NCBI RefSeq assembly: GCF_026342405.1
Contig: NZ_JAPEMU010000001.1
Location: forward strand, 3,472,001-3,536,000
DNA: 64,000 nucleotides
Direction: 5' to 3'
Source of the DNA: Kitasatospora sp. NBC_00240
GTDB lineage: Bacteria; Actinomycetota; Actinomycetes; Streptomycetales; Streptomycetaceae
Each line of letters opens with the position of its first letter. Position 1 is the stretch's first letter. Below the pieces are notes generated by a model. It saw nothing but the letters and a program-made list of their open reading frames with translations. It was not told the DNA's origin and ran no database searches. This document shows, one piece after another, positions 41,731-49,947 of this stretch. The position numbers and the translations under genes are program-made.

Positions 41731-43185
41731 TCACCGGGCGACGGCGGTGACCCGGCTCTCCCGCACCACCGTGATCCGTATCTGCCCCGGGTAGGTCAGC
41801 TCCTGCGCGACCCGCTTGGCCACCTCCCGGGCGATCACCTGGGCCCGCAGGTCGTCCACCACCTCCGGCTGGACCATCACCCGCACCTCGCGCCCCGCCT
41901 GCATCGCGAAGACCTTCGAGACCCCGTCATGGGCGGCGGCGATCTCCTCCAGCCGCTCCAGCCGGCGCACGTACGTCTCCACCGCCTCGCGACGCGCCCC
42001 CGGCCGGCCGCCCGAGCAGGCGTCGGCCGCCTGGGTCAGCACCGCCTCCACCGTCTTCGGGTCCACCTCGCCGTGGTGCGCCTCGATGGCGTGCACGACC
42101 TCCGTCGACTCCCCGTGCCGCCGGGCCAGCTCGGCCCCGATCGCCGCGTGGCTGCCCTCGACCTCGTGGGTGAGCGCCTTCCCGATGTCGTGCAGCAGCG
42201 CCGCCCGTCGCACCAGGGCCGCGTCCACCCCCAGCTCGTCCGCCATCATCCCGCCGATGTGCGCCGACTCCACCAGGTGCCCGAGCACGTTCTGGCCGTA
42301 CGACGTCCGGTACCGCAGGGTACCGAGCAACCGGACCAGCTCCGGTGCCATCTCGCCGACCCGGGCCGCCAGCAGCGCGTCCTCCCCGGCCCGCAGGCAG
42401 AGTCGCTCGACCTCCGCCCGGCTGCGCTCGTGGACCTCCTCGATCCGCACCGGGTGGATCCGCCCGTCCTCGACCAGGGTCTCCAGGGTCAGCCGGGCGG
42501 TCTCCCGCCGGACGGGGTCGAAGCAGGACAGCTGCACCGACTCCGGGGTGTCGTCGACGATCAGGTTGACCCCGGTGACGGCCTCGAAGGCCCGGATGTT
42601 GCGGCCCTCCCGACCGATGATCCGGCCCTTCATGTCCTCGCTGGGCAGCCGGAACACGGACACCACCGTCTCGGCGGTCTGCTCGCTGGCCAGCCGCTGG
42701 ATCGCGCCGGCGATGATCTCGCGGGCCCGGCCGTCGGCCTCCGCCTTGGCCGTCCGCTCGATCTCCCGGACGGAGACGGCCGCCTCACGCCGGGCCTCCG
42801 CCTCGGCCTCGCGGACCAGTTCGGCCCGGGCGCTCTCCGCGCTCAGCCCGGCGACCCGCTCCAGCGCGGCCCGGCGCCCGGTCTCCAGCTCACGGACGGC
42901 GGCCCTCTCCAGGGCCAGCTCGGCCGCCCGCCCGGCGGTCTCCTCCTCCAGGGCGCGCACCCGGCGCAGCTCCTCGGCCAGCCGTTCCTCGCGCCGGTCC
43001 AGTTCGCCGCGCAGCTGCGCGGTCTGGGCCTGGGCCCACTCCCTGGCCTGCGTGCTCTCGGCGGCGGCCCGGCGCTGGGCCGCCTGGAGGCGGCGGATCA
43101 TCAGCCAGGTCGCCCCCAGGACGGCCACCAGGACCCCCGCCAGCACCAGGGAAGCGACCGATCCGGCACCCACCGCGATCTTCAT
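41731..43185 (-). CDS. rny: Ribonuclease Y homologue
   Basis: 484 residues from ATG 43185, placed 8 nt after GGGGAG; the longer GTG start at 43194 would overlap that site. One N-terminal membrane helix (~10-30), a long Ala/Arg/Glu coiled coil (~35-165), a KH domain with GRIIGREGRNIRAFE (~205), and an HD domain with the metal motif LLHDIGKALTHE (~335). This is the complete RNase Y layout, expected to be a membrane-bound mRNA endonuclease. Streptomycetes also have RNase E/G and J, so its share of decay is unknown. It is separated from recX by 268 bp. Confidence 0.93.
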   Translation of the reverse strand: MKIAVGAGSVASLVLAGVLVAVLGATWLMIRRLQAAQRRAAAESTQAREWAQAQTAQLRGELDRREERLAEELRRVRALEEETAGRAAELALERAAVRELETGRRAALERVAGLSAESARAELVREAEAEARREAAVSVREIERTAKAEADGRAREIIAGAIQRLASEQTAETVVSVFRLPSEDMKGRIIGREGRNIRAFEAVTGVNLIVDDTPESVQLSCFDPVRRETARLTLETLVEDGRIHPVRIEEVHERSRAEVERLCLRAGEDALLAARVGEMAPELVRLLGTLRYRTSYGQNVLGHLVESAHIGGMMADELGVDAALVRRAALLHDIGKALTHEVEGSHAAIGAELARRHGESTEVVHAIEAHHGEVDPKTVEAVLTQAADACSGGRPGARREAVETYVRRLERLEEIAAAHDGVSKVFAMQAGREVRVMVQPEVVDDLRAQVIAREVAKRVAQELTYPGQIRITVVRESRVTAVAR

Positions 43186-43383
43186 CCAGCCCACTCCCCG
43201 TCCCTGCGCGCTCAGCTGTCACGGCGGTGAGGGGCCTGCCGGGCTCGTGGCGCCGGCCGGTGAGGCTCACTGGCCTCGGTTGCGGGGCATTCGGCAAGTG
43301 GAGCAAGCCGCCCGGGGCCGACTCCGGCCGTACCCGCGCATGCCCGCCCGCTACGTGGTCGAAGTGCTCCCTCACTGCTTGCG

Positions 43384-43412
43384 AGGCTAGGCGCAGGTTA
43401 CGAAACGGTCAA
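43384..43412 (-). promoter_or_regulatory. Vegetative promoter of rny
   Basis: On the minus strand TTGACC (43412-43407), a 17-bp spacer and TAGCCT (43389-43384) form a good HrdB-type promoter. The predicted start near 43377 gives a leader of about 190 nt. The promoter lies between the recX stop and rny. Confidence 0.68.
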
Positions 43413-43453
43413 GATGCGATCGAGAGTTGACTTCGGTTCTCCCTGACGCGACA

Positions 43454-44539
43454 TCACCAGCCGTCGGGCTCCTGGCCGTCGTCCTCCTCGCCCAGCGCCT
43501 CGCGGACGACCCGGTAGGCCAGCCCCTCCGAGTAGCCCCGCCGGGCGAGCATGCCGACCAGCCGTCGGGTTCGGGCCTGCTGTTCCAGGCCCTTCGTGGC
43601 GCGCAGCTTCCGCTCGACCAGGGCGCGGGCCGCCTCGGCCTCCTCGTCGGGGCCCAGCTGGGCCATCGCCTGCTCGACCAGCTCGCCGGCCACGCCCCTG
43701 GTCCGCAGCTCCTGCGCCAGCGCGCGCCGGGCCAGCCCGCGGGCGGCGTGCCGCGACTCGACCCAGGCGTCGGCGTAGGCCGCGTCGTCGATCAGTCCGA
43801 CCTCTTCGAGCCGGGTGAGTACCTCGTCGGCGACCTCGTCCGGGATCTCGCGCTTGCGCAGCGCGTCCGCGAGCTGCTTGCGGGTCTTGGCCGTGCCGGT
43901 GAGCAGGCGCAGGCAGATGTCCCGGGCCCGGGCCGCCGGGTCGGCCGACTCCTGGGGCCGGGCGGTCGCGGGCTCGCGCTCGCCCTGCGAGCGGCCTTTC
44001 TGCCGGCGTCCGCCGGGCCGTCGGCCGTCGGCGCGCCGACCGTACTCCCGGTCGGGCTCGTCGGCGTGCTGCTCGGGGTACTCCTCCTGGCCGTGATCGG
44101 CCTCGGCCGCACCGGGAGCCCGGCGTCCGAAGGCCGGGCGTCCGGACGGCGAACCCCCGAAGCCCGGGGCCGACGAGGCCCTGCCCTTGGCGGCCGCGCC
44201 CCGGGCGGTGTCCTGCCCGCCCGCACCGGCCGGCCCGGTCTCCTCCTCCAGCGCGGAGCGGCGCCGGCGCCGCCCACCGGGCAGCTCGGACGCCGGCGCG
44301 AGGACGGCGCCCAGGGACCGCAGCGCGGATCCGGCCGGGATCGGGCGGGCGGCATGCCCGTCAGCGGCGGGCGCGTCCTCGGCCGCCGGGCCGTCCACGG
44401 CGTTCGCGCCGACGCCGCTCGCGCACCAGTCGGCCGGACCCCAGTCGCCAGTGGGTCCGATCTCGGCATCAGGCTCCCCCGGGCCCGGCAGACGGCCGCC
44501 GGACCCGGGACGGGGCTGGTACTCCTCGGTGTCGTGCAT
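43454..44539 (-). CDS. recX: Recombination regulator RecX with a long N-terminal extension
   Basis: 361 residues from ATG 44539, 7 bp after the recA stop, with no strong Shine-Dalgarno, so it depends on recA translation or read-through. The RecX helical repeats occupy ~200-355 (DICLRLLTGTAKTRKQLADAL, EVGLIDDAAYADAWVESR, RALAQELRTRGVAGELV). RecX binds RecA filaments and limits recombination. Residues 1-195 are Gly/Arg/Pro/Glu-rich, low-complexity and presumably disordered; typical RecX is 150-190 residues. A shorter internal start cannot be excluded, but codon use is uniformly high-GC through the extension. Confidence 0.92.
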   Translation of the reverse strand: MHDTEEYQPRPGSGGRLPGPGEPDAEIGPTGDWGPADWCASGVGANAVDGPAAEDAPAADGHAARPIPAGSALRSLGAVLAPASELPGGRRRRRSALEEETGPAGAGGQDTARGAAAKGRASSAPGFGGSPSGRPAFGRRAPGAAEADHGQEEYPEQHADEPDREYGRRADGRRPGGRRQKGRSQGEREPATARPQESADPAARARDICLRLLTGTAKTRKQLADALRKREIPDEVADEVLTRLEEVGLIDDAAYADAWVESRHAARGLARRALAQELRTRGVAGELVEQAMAQLGPDEEAEAARALVERKLRATKGLEQQARTRRLVGMLARRGYSEGLAYRVVREALGEEDDGQEPDGW

Positions 44540-44546
44540 CGGGCGA

Positions 44547-45662
44547 TCAGGCCTTGGCGGCCGCCGCCGTCTTCTTCGCCGCGGCCGTCTTGGCGGCGGT
44601 CGCGGTGATCGGCTTGGCAGCGTCGGCGGCCTCGGCGACCTCCGCACCCTCGGCCGGGGTCTCCGACTTCGGGCCGATGCCCAGCTTCTGCTTGATCTTC
44701 TTCTCGATCTCCTCGGCCAGCTGCGGGTTGTCCCGCAGGAAGTTACGGGCGTTCTCCTTGCCCTGGCCGAGCTGGTCGCCCTCGTACGTGTACCAGGCGC
44801 CGGCCTTGCGGATGAAGCCGTGCTCGACACCCATGTCGATCAGGCCACCCTCCCAGCTGATGCCGTGGCCGTAGAGGATGTCGAACTCGGCCTGCTTGAA
44901 CGGCGCGGCGACCTTGTTCTTGACGACCTTGACGCGGGTACGGTTGCCGACCGCCTCGGTGCCGTCCTTCAGGGTCTCGATCCGGCGGATGTCCAGGCGC
45001 ACCGAGGCGTAGAACTTCAGCGCGCGGCCACCGGTGGTGGTCTCGGGCGAGCCGAACATGACGCCGATCTTCTCGCGCAGCTGGTTGATGAAGATCGCGG
45101 TGGTGTTCGACTGGTTGAGCGCACCGGCGATCTTCCGCAGCGCCTGGCTCATCAGGCGGGCCTGCAGACCGACGTGCGAGTCGCCCATCTCACCCTCGAT
45201 CTCCGCACGCGGGACGAGCGCCGCGACGGAGTCGATGATGATCAGGTCGACCGCGCCGGAGCGGATCAGCATGTCGGTGATCTCCAGCGCCTGCTCACCG
45301 GTGTCCGGCTGGCTGACCAGCAGCGAGTCGGTGTCCACGCCGAGCTTCCGGGCGTACTCCGGGTCGAGGGCGTGCTCGGCGTCCACGAAGGCGACCGTGC
45401 CGCCGAGCTTCTGGGCGCTGGCCGCGGCGTGCAGGGTCAGCGTGGTCTTGCCGGAGGACTCCGGACCGTAGATCTCGATCACCCGGCCACGCGGCAGGCC
45501 GCCGACGCCGAGCGCCACGTCCAGCGCCGTGGAGCCGGTCGGGATCACGTCGATCGGGGCGCGGGACTGGTCGCCGAGGCGCATCACCGAGCCCTTGCCG
45601 AACTGCCGCTCAATCTGCGCGAGTGCGTTCTCAAGGGCCTTCTCGCGGTCCGTACCTGCCAT
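44547..45662 (-). CDS. recA: Recombinase RecA
   Basis: 371 residues from ATG 45662 (protein begins [18 protein letters not shown]). The Walker [10 protein letters not shown] is at ~67-75, Walker [11 protein letters not shown] near 143, and DNA-binding loops L1/L2 ([19 protein letters not shown]) are intact. The C-terminus is an Ala/Lys-rich tail ([12 protein letters not shown]) typical of streptomycetes. It drives homologous recombination and triggers LexA self-cleavage. Expression is SOS-controlled by the box at 45781-45794. recX follows 7 bp downstream. Confidence 0.98.
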   Translation of the reverse strand: MAGTDREKALENALAQIERQFGKGSVMRLGDQSRAPIDVIPTGSTALDVALGVGGLPRGRVIEIYGPESSGKTTLTLHAAASAQKLGGTVAFVDAEHALDPEYARKLGVDTDSLLVSQPDTGEQALEITDMLIRSGAVDLIIIDSVAALVPRAEIEGEMGDSHVGLQARLMSQALRKIAGALNQSNTTAIFINQLREKIGVMFGSPETTTGGRALKFYASVRLDIRRIETLKDGTEAVGNRTRVKVVKNKVAAPFKQAEFDILYGHGISWEGGLIDMGVEHGFIRKAGAWYTYEGDQLGQGKENARNFLRDNPQLAEEIEKKIKQKLGIGPKSETPAEGAEVAEAADAAKPITATAAKTAAAKKTAAAAKA

Positions 45663-45771
45663 GGCTTCCACCCTCGGGTTCTGTGCTGTGCGCTTCATCG
45701 TCCTCGACGCTAGCGCGTCCCACTGACAAACGGCCCCGACCTGGCTCCGCCTGTGGAGAACTCATCGCCGG

Positions 45772-45800
45772 AGAGTACAAAGAACATATGTTCGATTCAA
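45772..45800 (-). promoter_or_regulatory. recA promoter
   Basis: On the minus strand TTGAAT (45800-45795), a 17-bp spacer and TACTCT (45777-45772) form a housekeeping-type promoter. The spacer is filled by the LexA box, so repressor and RNA polymerase exclude each other. Leader length is about 105 nt. Confidence 0.78.
45781..45794 (-). promoter_or_regulatory. SOS (LexA) box of recA
   Basis: CGAACATATGTTCT on the minus strand, with a perfect GAACATATGTTC palindrome (45782-45793). It lies between the -35 and -10 elements of the recA promoter and about 120 bp upstream of the start codon. Confidence 0.92.
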
Positions 45801-45816
45801 GCCGGAAGGCAAGGCG

Positions 45817-47190
45817 CTAGCCCCTCCGGCCACCGCCACCCGGGCCGCCACCTGCGGAGTCGTCCCGGTCCTGGCCGCCGCCGACCATCCGCCGCAACCG
45901 GCGCGCCGTCTGCCGACGGCGCTCGCGGCGGGCCGCGCGCCGGTCCTCGCCCCGGTCGATCCGGGGATCGGTGGCCACCTCGTACCGGCGCACGTACGTC
46001 CCCACGAACCCCTGCAGGGTGGCCGCCGCCGGGATGGCGATCAGCGCGCCCACAGCCCCCAGCAGCGCGGCGCCGGCGATCACCGAACCGAAGGCCACCG
46101 CCGGGTGAACGTCCACCGTCCGCGCGGTGATCCTCGGGTGCAGCAGGTAGTTCTCGATCTGCTGATACACCACCACGAAGACCAGCACCCAGAGGGCGTC
46201 CACCGGCCGCCCGGTCAGTGCGACCAGCACCGGCAGGGCGCCCGCGAGATAGGTGCCGATGGTGGGCACGAACTGCGACATCACCCCGACCCAGACCGCC
46301 AGCGCGGCCGCGTACGGCAGGCCCAGCACCGTGAACATGATCCAGTGCGCGGCGGCCGAGACGACCGCGAGCAGCGCCCGCGAGTAGAGGTAGCCGCCGG
46401 TCTTGGCCAGCGCGATCTCCCAGGCCCGCAGCACCTCGCCCTGCATCGCGGGCGGCAGCAGCGAGCAGACGGTCCGGCGCACCCGGGGCCCGTCGGCGGT
46501 GAAGTAGAAGGTGAACAGGCCCACCGTGAAGGCCTTGAAGAGCCCGCCGATCAGGGTGCTGGACACCCCCCAGGCGTTGTCCGCGGCCTGCTGCGCGTAG
46601 GTCTCGATGCTGCCCGAGTCCTTGAGGAGCTTCTCCTGCAGCTGGTCCAGCGAGAGGTTCTGGTGGAAGGTCCGGTTGACCCAGCCGATCAGGTTGTCGA
46701 GCAGGTGCGGAAGATCTCCGGCGATCTTCGCCACCTGGTCCACCAGCAGGGTCCCGAGCGCGGTCAGGAAACCGACGATGGCCACCACCACCGCGACGAA
46801 CACCAGGAAGGTGCCCAGCCCGCGCCGTATCCCGCGGGCGGCCATCCGGTCGACGGCGGGCTCCAGTGCCAGCGAGAGGAAGAAGGAGACCAGCAGCATC
46901 ACGAAGAGGTCGATCAGCTGGTGGAAGGCCCAGTCGGCCAGTTGGAACAGCCCGACCAGGACCAGGGCGAGCACCATGGCTCTGGGGAGCCAGCGGGGCA
47001 TCGAGCCGGTCCGCCCGTCGCCCGAGGCCCGCGAGCCTTCGGCGCGGGAGCCCTCGGCGCGGGGCGCCCGGTTCTGCGCGGACTCGGCGCGGGGTGCCGC
47101 CGGTGGTCCGGCGTCCGCCGGCGCGGTCGTGGGTGCTGTGTCCTGATTCGGGGTTTCCGGGCTGCTTACCACTCGCACAGTCTCACGCAT
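45817..47190 (-). CDS. AI-2E family transporter (PerM-like)
   Basis: 457 residues, ATG 47190; a GTG a few codons downstream is possible. After ~65 disordered residues, seven or eight membrane helices span ~70-400, including FVMLLVSFFLSLALEPAVDRM, the soluble loop between helices 3 and 4 (LPHLLDNLIGWVNRTFHQN), and the conserved GVMSQFVPTIGTYLAGALPVLVA region (shown as GVMSQFVP and YLAGALPV). The C-terminus is Arg-rich. The family was named for autoinducer-2 export but many members move other solutes, so the substrate is open. Its stop lies 17 bp from the recA -35 element. Confidence 0.9.
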   Translation of the reverse strand: MRETVRVVSSPETPNQDTAPTTAPADAGPPAAPRAESAQNRAPRAEGSRAEGSRASGDGRTGSMPRWLPRAMVLALVLVGLFQLADWAFHQLIDLFVMLLVSFFLSLALEPAVDRMAARGIRRGLGTFLVFVAVVVAIVGFLTALGTLLVDQVAKIAGDLPHLLDNLIGWVNRTFHQNLSLDQLQEKLLKDSGSIETYAQQAADNAWGVSSTLIGGLFKAFTVGLFTFYFTADGPRVRRTVCSLLPPAMQGEVLRAWEIALAKTGGYLYSRALLAVVSAAAHWIMFTVLGLPYAAALAVWVGVMSQFVPTIGTYLAGALPVLVALTGRPVDALWVLVFVVVYQQIENYLLHPRITARTVDVHPAVAFGSVIAGAALLGAVGALIAIPAAATLQGFVGTYVRRYEVATDPRIDRGEDRRAARRERRRQTARRLRRMVGGGQDRDDSAGGGPGGGGRRG

Positions 47191-47266
47191 CCGCCGGCGC
47201 GGGCGGGCGCCCCCGGCCCGGGTGCGCCGCCCGCCGCGACGGGCGGCCGGGCAGGTCGGGCCGGGC

Positions 47267-47461
47267 TCAGCGCAGCAGCGCCGACACGCCCTGGGTGTCG
47301 CAGATCACCCGCCAGACGTCCTTGGCCTCCCAACCCGCGTCCAGCGCCTGGTGCACCGTCCGGCCGCCGAGCTCGCTCATCACGTGGTCGGACGCGAAGG
47401 ACTCCGCGTACACCTCGCCGAAGTGCTCGTACATCCGTCGCCAGAACTCGGTCAGCCTCAT
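47267..47461 (-). CDS. DUF3046 protein
   Basis: 64 residues from ATG 47461, overlapping the acetyltransferase stop as ATGA. MRLTEFWRRMYEHFGEVYAE and LDAGWEAKDVWRVICD are the DUF3046 hallmarks. The family is confined to actinobacteria and typically lies near recA. Function unknown; its size and charged helices suggest a small binding protein. Translational coupling to the GNAT gene is clear. Confidence 0.9.
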   Translation of the reverse strand: MRLTEFWRRMYEHFGEVYAESFASDHVMSELGGRTVHQALDAGWEAKDVWRVICDTQGVSALLR

Positions 47462-48057
47462 GCGCCCAGTATCCCGGACGGGCCGCGGGAGGATGCCTGC
47501 GCCCGGATCCGGTCGGACGCCTCCAGGGCGTACTCGACGTCGCCGTGCTCGGCCCCCTCGATCGGGTCGGGCCAGCTCTGATGGAAGGTCCGGACGTGGC
47601 GCAGCCCGACCTTCTCCATCACCCGGCGCGAGCCCGTGTTGACCGCCATGGTGGTCGCCGTCACCCGTCGCACGCCGAGTTCGGTGAAGCCGCGGCGCAG
47701 CAGGGCCAGCGCCCCCTCGGTGGCGTAGCCGCGGCCCCAGGCCGAGTGACGCAGCCGGTAGCCGAGCTCGACCTCGTCCAGCGGGTGCCGCTCGTCCACC
47801 GGCCGGAACTCGAACCAGCCGACGAAGGCCCCGCCGGCCCGCTCCTCGGCGGCGAAGTACCCGAGCGAGGCGTGCAGGCCCTGGTGGCCGAGCATCCGGG
47901 GCAGCACCTCGCGCTCGACCACCTCCCTGGGGGTGGCGCGCCCGCCGGTGAGGTGGCGCATCACCCGCGGGTCGGCGTCCAGGGCCGTCAGGTGGCCGGC
48001 GTCGTCCGGGGTGAGGCCGCGCAGCACCAGGCGGTCCGTGATGAGAGATGCCGTCAC
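47458..48057 (-). CDS. GNAT-family N-acetyltransferase (RimJ/RimL-like)
   Basis: 199 residues from GTG 48057. TDRLVLRGLTPDDAGHL at the N-terminus and ELGYRLRHSAWGRGYATEGA (~105-125, acetyl-CoA loop) followed by VNTGSRRVMEKVGL identify the RimJ/RimL type that acetylates protein N-termini or small amines. The target is unknown. It is coupled to the DUF3046 gene by a 4-bp overlap. Confidence 0.9.
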   Translation of the reverse strand: MTASLITDRLVLRGLTPDDAGHLTALDADPRVMRHLTGGRATPREVVEREVLPRMLGHQGLHASLGYFAAEERAGGAFVGWFEFRPVDERHPLDEVELGYRLRHSAWGRGYATEGALALLRRGFTELGVRRVTATTMAVNTGSRRVMEKVGLRHVRTFHQSWPDPIEGAEHGDVEYALEASDRIRAQASSRGPSGILGA

Positions 48058-48152
48058 GCCTCCGATGCTGGCCCCGGGCCCGAGCCCTTGTCATCCCCTT
48101 TCGGGGCCGCCGAGGCTGCCGGACCGCCCGGATCCGTGCCCCGGCCCGGGGT

Positions 48153-49682
48153 TCAGCGCGGGAGGGTGACGATCCCGGCGCCGTAGTACGCGCGGTCCCC
48201 GCAGGCCTGGGCGACCGGCGGGCAGGCGGCGGCCGCGGTGCTCGCCAGCAGCGCGGCGAGCTGCTCGGAGTCCCAGTCGGGGTGCAGCACCGCCGCGACG
48301 GCGACCGCACCGGTCACGTGCGCCGCCGCCATCGAGGTGCCGGCCAGCGCGGTGTACTGGCCGCCGGGCCAGTCGGAGACCACCGCGCCCTGGACGCCGG
48401 AGTCCGGGTCGCCGCCGGGCGCGGCCAGCGAGACCTTCCCGCGCCCGTAGTTGGTGTAGGCGGAGGGCTGCCCGTCGCGGTTCACCGAGGTGACGGTGAC
48501 CACGCCCGGCAGTTCGCCCGGCAGCCGGATGCACTCGGTGCCCAGCTCGCGGCTCTGCGGCGGTCCGGAGACCCGGTCGTTGGGGCTGCGCTCGTCGCGG
48601 CGGGGGGCGCCGAGGTCCTGCCCGTCGTTGCCGGCCGAGGCGACCACCACGGCGCCCTTGCCGCGCGCGTACTCGACCGCCCGGGACACGGCGGCGACCA
48701 CGGCGGCCTGGTCCGGGTCCTGCGGGCAGTTGTACTTCCACGGGTCGGCGAAGTAGCTGTTGTTGATCGCCTTCGCGCCGTGGTCGGCGGCCCAGATCAT
48801 GCCGCAGACGATGTTCTCGGGGTAGTACTGGCCGAGCGGTCCGAGCAGCCGGACGGCGCCGATCCGCACCCCGGGGGCGACCCCCATGACGCCGTGGCCG
48901 TCGCGGACGGCGCCGACGATCCCGGCGACGTGGGTGCCGTGGCCGCTCTCGCTGACACCGTCGTCGGGCCGCCAGGCGCCGGCCCGGGCGTCGGGGCGGC
49001 CGTCCGCGCAGGAGGCCGAGCTCTTCGGGTCGACGGCGCCGCGCAGGTCGGGGTGGGTGTCGTCGACCCCGGAGTCGAGGACCGCCACCATCACTTTGTG
49101 CAGCGCCTCGGGGGTGGGCACCCCCCGCTCGGCCGCCGGTGTGCGCAGCAGCGCGGCGGAGGTCTCCACACCAGGGCGTACGCCCGCACCGAGCATCGCG
49201 ATGTTCCAGTTGTCCTGCTCGCCCGGGTCGGGCAGCGTCGCGGTGCCCTCGTCGTCGCCGCCCTCGGGCCCGTCCAGGGAGTCCGAGCCGGCGCCGCCGC
49301 CGAAGCCGCCGGCGCCGGTGAGCGGGCGCGGCGGGCTGGGGACGGGGGCGGTCCGGGTGGCGCCGACGGCGGCGATGCCGGGCCGGGCCCGGACGGTCTC
49401 GGCGAAGCCGCCGGTGGCGTAGGCGAGGACGGCGCCGATCTGCGGGTAGTCCTGGACGACGTCGCCGCCGGCCGCCCGGGCCTCCTGGGCGGCCAGCGCG
49501 GAGCCGCCGGCGCCGATCTGCTGGGCGAGCACCAGGTAGCTGAGGTAGGAGCGGCCGGGACCGGCGACGTAGGGGACGGCGCCGCCGAGCACCAGGGCGG
49601 TGAGCAGCATGACGAGCAGCATCCGGAGCGGGCCCTTGCGCGACCCGGGGGTGCCGCTGCCGGCCAGGTGGACCTGCTCCAT
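48153..49682 (-). CDS. Secreted/membrane-anchored subtilisin-family serine protease
   Basis: 509 residues from ATG 49682 (GGAGG at 8 nt). A hydrophobic segment (MLLVMLLTALVLGGAVPYVAG, ~21-41) acts as signal or anchor; a ~110-residue prodomain-like region follows. The S8 triad is clear: Asp in VAVLDSGVDDTHPDL, His in SGHGTHVAGI and Ser in GTSMAAAHVTG, with the oxyanion Asn in INNSYF. No C-terminal membrane helix is seen, and no ESX genes are nearby, so it is not an obvious mycosin. It is divergent from lhr; an AT-rich stretch at 49727-49765 lies upstream. Confidence 0.93.
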   Translation of the reverse strand: MEQVHLAGSGTPGSRKGPLRMLLVMLLTALVLGGAVPYVAGPGRSYLSYLVLAQQIGAGGSALAAQEARAAGGDVVQDYPQIGAVLAYATGGFAETVRARPGIAAVGATRTAPVPSPPRPLTGAGGFGGGAGSDSLDGPEGGDDEGTATLPDPGEQDNWNIAMLGAGVRPGVETSAALLRTPAAERGVPTPEALHKVMVAVLDSGVDDTHPDLRGAVDPKSSASCADGRPDARAGAWRPDDGVSESGHGTHVAGIVGAVRDGHGVMGVAPGVRIGAVRLLGPLGQYYPENIVCGMIWAADHGAKAINNSYFADPWKYNCPQDPDQAAVVAAVSRAVEYARGKGAVVVASAGNDGQDLGAPRRDERSPNDRVSGPPQSRELGTECIRLPGELPGVVTVTSVNRDGQPSAYTNYGRGKVSLAAPGGDPDSGVQGAVVSDWPGGQYTALAGTSMAAAHVTGAVAVAAVLHPDWDSEQLAALLASTAAAACPPVAQACGDRAYYGAGIVTLPR

Positions 49683-49947
49683 CGCGCCGGCCTCCGCTCA
49701 TCGGTCCCGCCGGGTGTCACGGGTCTAATTCCTAACGATAGAAGCTGATTATCACTTTTGTCCCTTTCGGCTACGGCAGACGGCATCCCCGCGGTCCGCC
49801 GACGGCCCGACACACACACACATCCCGCCCCGTCGCGCCGGGCGCCGCCCGCGCGCTCCGGCCGCTTCGCACGGGCGCCGCCCCCGAGACCGCCGACCCG
49901 CCGCCCGCCGCTCCCCGGTTGTCAGTGGCACCCGGCACCATGGGGGC

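Noticed and set aside
48153..49682. Mycosin of a type VII secretion system
   Set aside because: The subtilisin domain resembles mycosins, but there is no C-terminal membrane helix and no ESX core gene in the neighbourhood.
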